Source of the DNA: Chitinophagaceae bacterium
GTDB lineage: Bacteria; Bacteroidota; Bacteroidia; Chitinophagales; Chitinophagaceae
Length of the DNA stretch: 18,686 nucleotides
NCBI GenBank assembly: GCA_003455235.1
Contig: DMRT01000190.1
Span: 1 to 18,686 of the forward strand
Reading direction: 5' to 3'
The position numbers and the translations under genes were made by a program. Below the pieces are notes generated by a model that did no database searches, was not told the origin of the DNA, and was given only the letters and a program-made list of their open reading frames with translations. Of the stretch, positions 13,777-18,686 are shown in pieces; the stretch's first letter is position 1, and every line of letters starts with the position of its first letter.

Positions 13777-15411
13777 TTACAGCAACATTGTAACCGGGTT
13801 CTCCAGGTATTTCTTCAATGTTTGCAGGAAGGCTGCCCCCACTGCCCCATCCACGGTCCGGTGATCGCAGCTTAAGGTAAGCTTCATGGTGTTGGTCACT
13901 CCAAAGCCGTCAGCTTTCCGAACGACCACTTCTTTTATTCTGCCTACGGCAAGAATGGCGCTGTCGGGCGGGTTGATGATGGCGGTGAATTCTTCAATGT
14001 CCATCATACCCAGGTTGGAGATGGTAAATGTGTTTCCGCTGAATTCCTGCGGCTGCAGTTTTTTATCTTTTGCCTTGCCATAAAGTTCTTTGGCTTCGCC
14101 GGCTATTTGTGAAAGTGTTTTCTGATCGGCAAAACGGATCACCGGAACAATCAGTCCATCCGGTGTGGCAACAGCACTTCCGATGTGTACGTGATGATTC
14201 TGGCGGATAAAGTCTCCCATCCAGCTGCTGTTGACTGCGGGGTGCTGGCGGAGTGACAAAGCCACGGCTTTAATGATCATGTCGTTAAACGAGATCTTTA
14301 CCGGGCTGAGCTCATTCAGCTGGGTACGGGCTGCTTTCGCATTATCCATGGCAATCTCCATGGTAAGATAGAAATGCGGTGCACTGAACATACTCTCTCC
14401 CAGGCGACGTGCAATGGTCTTGCGCATCTGCGTGAGGGGAATATCAGTATGCGATTCCTGCCCGGTTGCCGTAAACACCGGAACCGGTGCAGCAGCAGGT
14501 TTGGATGCAGGCACAGGCGTTGCGGCGGGCGCTGCAGACGGAACATAATTATCAATATCTTTTTTGGTAACCCTTCCACCATCGCCACTGCCGCTTACGC
14601 GACTGATATCAATGCCTTTTTCTTCGGCTAACTTTTTGGCTAAAGGCGACGCCTTTACCCGGCCATTCGTGCTTGCTGCCGGAGCTTCCGCAATGGCTGC
14701 CTGTGAGGTTGATGCTGTTGCCCCGGTTGTTGCTGCAGTGGCGGTTGCCATAGGCTGCGCTTTGTTGGCACCTGATTTTTCAGCAGCCACATAGGCACTT
14801 ACATCGGTGCCGGCCTTGCCAACAATGGCAATGATCTCATTTATTTTTGCCGCATTACCTGCTTCCACTCCTATATATAGTAGGGTACCTTCTTCATATC
14901 CCACTACTTCCATCGTTGCCTTATCGGTTTCCACTTCTGCCAGTACATCATCGCTTTTTACAAAGTCGCCCACTTTTTTATTCCACGCCACGATCTTTCC
15001 TTCGGTCATGGTATCACTCAGCAATGGCATGCGGATCTCTTTGGCTCCGGCGGGGAGGGCAACCGTTTGAGGTTTGCTGTTTGAGGTTTGAGGTTGGGGA
15101 CTTGCGGCAGGGGTTTCGGCTTTTGCCGCAGGCGCAGGGCTGCCTCCTTCGAGTAATGATTTATACTCTTCTCCTTCTTTTCCCACGATGGCGATTACCT
15201 GGTTTACTTTGGCAGCTTCGCCGGAAGGTACGCCGATGTATAAAAGTGTTCCATCCACATAGCCATTCACTTCCATGGTTGCTTTATCGGTTTCCACCTC
15301 GGCCAGCACGTCATCGCTTTTCACTTTATCGCCTACTTTTTTATTCCAGGCAATGATCTTTCCCTCGGTCATCGTATCGCTCAGCAGCGGCATGCGTATC
15401 ACTTCTGCCAT
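13777..15411 (-). CDS. pdhC: Dihydrolipoamide acetyltransferase, E2 of pyruvate dehydrogenase, two lipoyl domains
   Basis: A 544-residue E2 protein, core of a 2-oxoacid dehydrogenase complex, most likely pyruvate dehydrogenase. Two closely similar lipoyl domains span about 3-78 and 124-199, each with ETDKATMEV and the lipoylated lysine (K43, K164). A peripheral-subunit-binding domain follows (about 252-290, VKASPLAKKLAEEKGID, GGRVTKKDIDNY). After an Ala/Pro-rich linker comes the catalytic acetyltransferase domain (about 320-544) with DHRTVDG (H517, D521). The linker between the lipoyl domains contains a heptamer repeat tract at residues 105-116. E1 and E3 genes are not adjacent. A branched-chain E2 is less likely, given the PDH-like lipoyl motif. 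Confidence 0.93.
   Translation of the reverse strand: MAEVIRMPLLSDTMTEGKIIAWNKKVGDKVKSDDVLAEVETDKATMEVNGYVDGTLLYIGVPSGEAAKVNQVIAIVGKEGEEYKSLLEGGSPAPAAKAETPAASPQPQTSNSKPQTVALPAGAKEIRMPLLSDTMTEGKIVAWNKKVGDFVKSDDVLAEVETDKATMEVVGYEEGTLLYIGVEAGNAAKINEIIAIVGKAGTDVSAYVAAEKSGANKAQPMATATAATTGATASTSQAAIAEAPAASTNGRVKASPLAKKLAEEKGIDISRVSGSGDGGRVTKKDIDNYVPSAAPAATPVPASKPAAAPVPVFTATGQESHTDIPLTQMRKTIARRLGESMFSAPHFYLTMEIAMDNAKAARTQLNELSPVKISFNDMIIKAVALSLRQHPAVNSSWMGDFIRQNHHVHIGSAVATPDGLIVPVIRFADQKTLSQIAGEAKELYGKAKDKKLQPQEFSGNTFTISNLGMMDIEEFTAIINPPDSAILAVGRIKEVVVRKADGFGVTNTMKLTLSCDHRTVDGAVGAAFLQTLKKYLENPVTMLL
15065..15099 (-). repeat. Heptamer tandem repeat inside the E2 linker
   Basis: Read on the plus strand, the 7-base units are GTTTGAG, GTTTGCT, GTTTGAG, GTTTGAG and a degenerate GTTGGGG. 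On the coding strand they encode PQPQTSNSKPQT in frame, between the first and second lipoyl domains. The unit length matches the intergenic tract at 3526-3605, although the sequence differs. Confidence 0.8.
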
Positions 15412-15480
15412 AATATTATTCGCTTGGTTTTGATTGAGGTTCGAAATTAATGCAAAATGCGGAAATAGGGGTCATCCGGG

Positions 15481-17253
15481 TCAATAATCCAGCTCCAGCC
15501 GCAGCCTGTCTTTCAACTCCTTTACCAGCGGGTATTCCTCAATGATTTTCAGGTACTGTTCCCGGGTGTTGAGCGGCCGTTCGCCTGGCTGGGTATTGTC
15601 TTCCTTTTCGATGATGATTACATTGTAGGTAAGCTGGCGGTTGCCGAAATGATCCTGGAGAAAATGCACCAGGTCGGCCCGTTCCTGTTCAATGAATTTT
15701 TGCTGGATATTGCTTTCGGTGATGATCTCTATGGAATTGTTGTCGATGATCTTAAGCACTGCCGCCCGGAAGTTGGTAACCGCCGAATGATTTTTCTTTC
15801 CGGCCAGCTGATCGATGAAGCGGTTCCAGCAGGTATCCAGCTCCTCCCCGGTGAGTTCTTTTGTTTCGCTTGCTTTGTTTTGGGAAGATACTTTTTTGCG
15901 GATGGCATCCAGCGATCCCAGCGATCGTTTGGGGGCGGCGGCAACAGGAGCTGCTTCGGCAAGAACTTTTTTGGTTACCGGTGCTGCAAGGGGCTGTTCG
16001 ATCACCAGCTTTGCTTCGGCCGGCTTATTCATCACCGGGGCAGGTGTGGCTTCCTCTTCTTTCAGTTTAAGGATGGACAGTGCTTTAAATGCTACCGGCT
16101 TTGCCGATTCAGTCAGTTTTTTTTTTGAAACAGTGCTGTGGCTGTCCACCAGTTCCACGGCCTGAGCCAGGTAACAGAGTTTGATAAGGGTCAGTTCAAC
16201 GTGGAGGCGTTTGTTGCGTGCCTGCCGGTAATTGATGCCCGATTCGTTGAGCAGGTTGAGGGCCGCCAGCAGCCAGCTGGTGGATATTTGTTTGGCAGCC
16301 TGCACGTATTTCTTTTTAAAATCGTCGGCCACTTCCAGCAATACCGCCGCTTTGGCGTCTTTACACACCAGCAGGTTGCGGATGAATTCGCTGCAGCCTT
16401 CCAGGAAGGTGTCGCCTTCAAAACCCTTCTGGTTTATTTCATCAAACAAGAGCAGGGCATCACTCAGTTTCTGTTGCTGCATGTTATCCAGCAGTTTAAA
16501 ATAATAATCTTCATCGAGGATGTTCAGGTGCTCAAGCGTATTGCTGTAATTAAGTTCGCCGTTGGTAAAACTTACAATCTTATCCAGGATACTCAAGGCA
16601 TCACGCATGCATCCTTCGCTTTTCTGGGCAATCACGTGCAGTGCCGCTTTTTCAGCTTTAATCTCTTCCTTGTCGCAGATCTCCTGCAGGTGCTCGATGG
16701 TATCGTTGTTGGTAATTCGTTTGAAGTCGAATATCTGGCAACGGCTGAGGATGGTGGGAAGTATTTTGTGCTTTTCCGTGGTAGCCAGGATGAAGATGGC
16801 ATAAGGCGGCGGCTCTTCCAGTGTTTTCAAAAACGCATTGAAAGCCGAGGCACTGAGCATGTGCACTTCATCCACGATGTATACTTTGTATTTACCGGCC
16901 TGCGGTGCAAAGCGAACCTGGTCAACCAGGGTGCGGATATCGTCGACCGAGTTATTACTTGCTGCATCCAGCTCATGGATGTTGAGCGAAGTGCCGGCAT
17001 CGAAAGAAACGCAGCTGTTGCAGGTGTTGCAGGCTTCGCCATCGGCTGTGCGGTTTTCGCAGTTGATGGTTTTTGCCAGGATGCGGGCGCAGGTGGTTTT
17101 ACCAACACCCCGGGGGCCGCAAAACAGGAATGCATGGGCAAGCTGGTTATTATTGATCGCATTTTTCAGGGTGGTGGTGATGTGCGCCTGCCCTACAACC
17201 GTAGAAAAATTCTGGGGCCTGTACTTTCTCGCTGAAACAATAAACTTATCCAT
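15481..17253 (-). CDS. dnaX: DNA polymerase III subunit gamma/tau
   Basis: A 590-residue clamp-loader subunit. The RFC-like start SARKYRPQNFSTVVGQ is followed by Walker A GPRGVGKTT (46-54), zinc cysteines C65, C75, C78 and C81, the Walker B VYIVDEVH (124-131) and the arginine-finger SRC (170-172). The helical domain III runs to about residue 366, then a low-complexity Ala/Pro/Lys linker (about 385-450) and a tau-specific C-terminal domain (about 465-590) complete the protein. Codons 376-379 hold ten consecutive A (16117-16126), and both other reading frames stop within three codons after it, which would give a gamma-like product ending near residue 379-381. It loads the sliding clamp and bridges polymerase and helicase at the replication fork. 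Confidence 0.96.
   Translation of the reverse strand: MDKFIVSARKYRPQNFSTVVGQAHITTTLKNAINNNQLAHAFLFCGPRGVGKTTCARILAKTINCENRTADGEACNTCNSCVSFDAGTSLNIHELDAASNNSVDDIRTLVDQVRFAPQAGKYKVYIVDEVHMLSASAFNAFLKTLEEPPPYAIFILATTEKHKILPTILSRCQIFDFKRITNNDTIEHLQEICDKEEIKAEKAALHVIAQKSEGCMRDALSILDKIVSFTNGELNYSNTLEHLNILDEDYYFKLLDNMQQQKLSDALLLFDEINQKGFEGDTFLEGCSEFIRNLLVCKDAKAAVLLEVADDFKKKYVQAAKQISTSWLLAALNLLNESGINYRQARNKRLHVELTLIKLCYLAQAVELVDSHSTVSKKKLTESAKPVAFKALSILKLKEEEATPAPVMNKPAEAKLVIEQPLAAPVTKKVLAEAAPVAAAPKRSLGSLDAIRKKVSSQNKASETKELTGEELDTCWNRFIDQLAGKKNHSAVTNFRAAVLKIIDNNSIEIITESNIQQKFIEQERADLVHFLQDHFGNRQLTYNVIIIEKEDNTQPGERPLNTREQYLKIIEEYPLVKELKDRLRLELDY
16117..16126 (-). other. Ten-A homopolymer in dnaX, candidate slippage site
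   Basis: On the coding strand TCA-AAA-AAA-AAA-CTG-ACT-GAA. Losing one A gives AAC-TGA and gaining one gives ACT-GAC-TGA, so slippage either way terminates at once. The site lies just after domain III, where Escherichia coli and Thermus dnaX generate gamma by frameshifting or transcriptional slippage. It is the longest homopolymer I noticed in the window. Confidence 0.6.
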
Positions 17254-17279
17254 ACGCTGCTAATTTCGGAATTCTGGAG

Positions 17280-17300
17280 GTAAAACCAATTTGTTTTTAC
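17280..17300. repeat. AT-rich palindrome between the GNAT gene and dnaX
   Basis: Arms GTAAAA and TTTTAC enclose a centre that continues the symmetry, with nine of ten base pairs matching. It lies between the stop of the GNAT-like gene and the dnaX start. It could be a weak terminator or an operator for dnaX. No standard promoter box is seen beside it. Confidence 0.4.
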
Positions 17301-17303
17301 GGG

Positions 17304-18470
17304 CTACACCATCGGGTGGCGGTGAAACGGTTTGCTGCGGTCGAAAAGGTACCGGTAGGTGGCCAGGTTGCGGCTGCGGAAGGTATCGCCAAAACTTTCT
17401 GCCACGTTGATCATTTTCGGGTTGAAGTCGCCGATCCATTGCATTTCATAATCCAGGTAAAGCTGGTTTGGTTTCTGAACAATCTTGCGGCACTCGCCGA
17501 TGATGTACGAATCGATGCCCTTTCCCTGCCATTCGGGCACCACGCCGAATACGAGACCGACGAATTTCCGGGATTTCCTGAATTTCTGTCTCCACACAAA
17601 CTCCAGTTTCTGCAACAGGCCGAATTTCCCGTTCAGGTGCCTGAAGTACTGGTTGATGTCGGGCAGGTTGAGGAACATGGCAATGGCCGTTCCTTTGTGA
17701 TAGGCGAAATAAACAATGTCTTCGTCAAGCACGGGCTTCATTTTTTTGAACATGATCAGCACCTGTTCTTTGGTCATCTGCTTTAACCCGCCGTGGCCGG
17801 CCCATGCTTTATTGTATACTTCCACAAAATCACCAGCGTATTTGGCCAGGTTATTTTTTTTGATGGTTTCCATGCTGATGTCGGGATCTGCTTCATGCAG
17901 CTTATGGCGGTCCATTGTTTTTTTAGCAAGCGGCTTTAAGGGATCCAGACCGAAACAAACCTGGTTGAAGAACAGTTTGAATCCATAGTTTTCGAACAAG
18001 TGGATATAATAAGGCGGGTTGTAGTTCATGCCATACACGGGCGGGGTAAATCCTTCTGTAATCAGTCCCCACCAGCGGTCACGCTCGCCAAAGTTAATGG
18101 GACCATCCATGGCTTCCATGCCGTGCTGTATCAGCCAGTGTTTGGCATTGTCGAACAGCAGGTCGGCGGCATCCTGGTTATTGATGCACTCAAAAAAACC
18201 AATACCCCCCACGGGCACATCATCGCCCTTGTTCTTGTATTTTTTATTGGTGAAGGCGGCAATACGGCCGATGAGAATTCCCTGGTCGTTTTTGAGCACC
18301 CAGCGGATGGCTTCGCCGAAACGGAAGGCTTTGTTCTTCTCCTTATCAAAAACATCGTTGATGTCTTTATCCAGCGGGCGTATCCAGTTGGGATCGTTTT
18401 TAAGCAATACCACGGGAACCTGCAGGAATTCTTTTGCGGTTGCGTTGTCTGTAACGGGGATGATCTGCAT
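17304..18470 (-). CDS. Large GNAT-fold N-acetyltransferase-like protein
   Basis: A 388-residue protein of a GNAT-related family common in Bacteroidota. The N-terminal half contains IGRIAAFTNKKYKNKGD, VGGIGFFECINN and a tryptophan-rich GERDRWWGLITEGFTPPVYGMNYNPPYY segment. The C-terminal half contains FVGLVFGVVPEWQGKGIDSY, where QGKGID resembles the acetyl-CoA phosphate-binding loop of GNAT enzymes. The length suggests two GNAT-like modules. The substrate is unknown. I prefer the ATG at 18470 (MQIIPVTDN) to the one three codons earlier at 18479, because a TATATTTG box ends at 18488 and transcription would start at about the earlier ATG. It follows the thiolase gene by 36 bases but has its own promoter box. 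Confidence 0.8.
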   Translation of the reverse strand: MQIIPVTDNATAKEFLQVPVVLLKNDPNWIRPLDKDINDVFDKEKNKAFRFGEAIRWVLKNDQGILIGRIAAFTNKKYKNKGDDVPVGGIGFFECINNQDAADLLFDNAKHWLIQHGMEAMDGPINFGERDRWWGLITEGFTPPVYGMNYNPPYYIHLFENYGFKLFFNQVCFGLDPLKPLAKKTMDRHKLHEADPDISMETIKKNNLAKYAGDFVEVYNKAWAGHGGLKQMTKEQVLIMFKKMKPVLDEDIVYFAYHKGTAIAMFLNLPDINQYFRHLNGKFGLLQKLEFVWRQKFRKSRKFVGLVFGVVPEWQGKGIDSYIIGECRKIVQKPNQLYLDYEMQWIGDFNPKMINVAESFGDTFRSRNLATYRYLFDRSKPFHRHPMV

Positions 18471-18487
18471 TAATAACATTAAGGCAG

Positions 18488-18495
18488 CAAATATA
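18488..18495 (-). promoter_or_regulatory. -7 promoter box of the GNAT-like gene
   Basis: On the minus strand this reads TATATTTG, an exact TAnnTTTG match, 17 bases before the chosen ATG. A TTG stands 25 bases further upstream, inside the thiolase end, which is slightly longer than the usual spacing. Confidence 0.6.
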
Positions 18496-18506
18496 AGAAA
18501 GCCTGA

Positions 18507-18686
18507 TCACTGAATATTCTCAATAATCCCCGCAATGCCCTGCCCGCCGCCCACACAGGCGGTAACGATGCCGTATTTTTTATTGAGGCGTTTCATATCG
18601 TTCACCAGTTGAATGGTAAGCTTGCAGCCGGTGCAGCCAAGTGGATGGCCGAGTGCAATGGCGCCGCCATTGATGTTTACAATACC
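18507..18686 (-). CDS. Acetyl-CoA acyltransferase (thiolase), C-terminal part (cut by window edge)
   Basis: The 59 visible residues are the C-terminal end of a thiolase. [17 protein letters not shown] contains the active-site histidine (GHPLG), and the later CVGGGQGIA contains the second catalytic cysteine of the family. The protein ends IIENIQ. Thiolases cleave or form 3-ketoacyl-CoA in fatty-acid oxidation or acetoacetyl-CoA synthesis. Which type this is cannot be judged from the C-terminus. No terminator is seen between its stop and the GNAT gene. Confidence 0.93.
   Translation of the reverse strand, partial: GIVNINGGAIALGHPLGCTGCKLTIQLVNDMKRLNKKYGIVTACVGGGQGIAGIIENIQ

Noticed and set aside
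16138..17235. Long open frame on the plus strand opposite dnaX (365 codons)
   Set aside because: It lies wholly antisense to a certain gene, has no family features, and follows from the GC-rich third positions of dnaX.
17849..17856. Eight-A run in the GNAT gene, and similar runs in the regulator and the second small secreted gene
   Set aside because: Runs of this length occur several times here and are not placed at domain boundaries with stops in both frames, so I do not claim slippage there.

Overview
The window looks like a chromosomal segment of a Bacteroidota bacterium, probably Chitinophagaceae or a close relative. The grounds are a PorT-type barrel next to the menaquinone methyltransferase gene, two secreted proteins ending in type IX secretion (T9SS) sorting domains, TAnnTTTG-type -7 promoter boxes instead of a sigma70 -10, and several families common in this phylum. 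Nearly all genes lie on the minus strand; only a Wzi-like barrel and the GTPase gene engB are on the plus strand. Genes are tightly packed and no gene-free stretch exceeds about 205 bases. I see no tRNA, rRNA, CRISPR array or insertion sequence.

Layout. 1-279: start of a dihydroorotase-like gene cut by the window edge. 319-2040: Wzi/RemB-like outer-membrane barrel. 2048-4210: porT and ubiE/menG, divergent from engB across a short heptamer-repeat inverted repeat carrying both promoters. 4275-4748: YkuK-like RNase H-fold protein. 4851-9270: the accessory part, a tandem duplication of a two-gene unit, each copy holding a small secreted protein of unknown family, a propeptide-less T9SS metzincin and a terminator. 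9339-10107: CoA-binding protein and DCC-family thiol oxidoreductase. 10143-12281: a TIGR01777 epimerase preceded by three small membrane proteins. 12381-12887: a GbsR/MarR-type regulator with a strong palindrome over its promoter. 12962-13696: TonB-domain protein. 13777-15411: pyruvate dehydrogenase E2-type protein. 15481-17253: dnaX. 17304-18470: large GNAT-fold protein. 18507-18686: thiolase C-terminus cut by the window edge.

How parts may work together. PorT is a T9SS component, and the two metalloproteases a few kb away carry T9SS sorting domains, so one outer-membrane export machine and two cargoes share the window. Each protease is preceded by a small Sec-exported protein without a sorting domain. 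Because the proteases begin their catalytic domain directly after the signal peptide, the small protein could be a separately encoded propeptide, chaperone or inhibitor acting in the periplasm. This is the best candidate for an undescribed system here, and the function is inference.

Other notable signals are a run of ten A in dnaX placed so that slippage in either direction stops translation at the end of the clamp-loader domains, heptamer repeats both between genes and inside the E2 linker, and a 24-bp palindrome covering the -33 region of the regulator gene.
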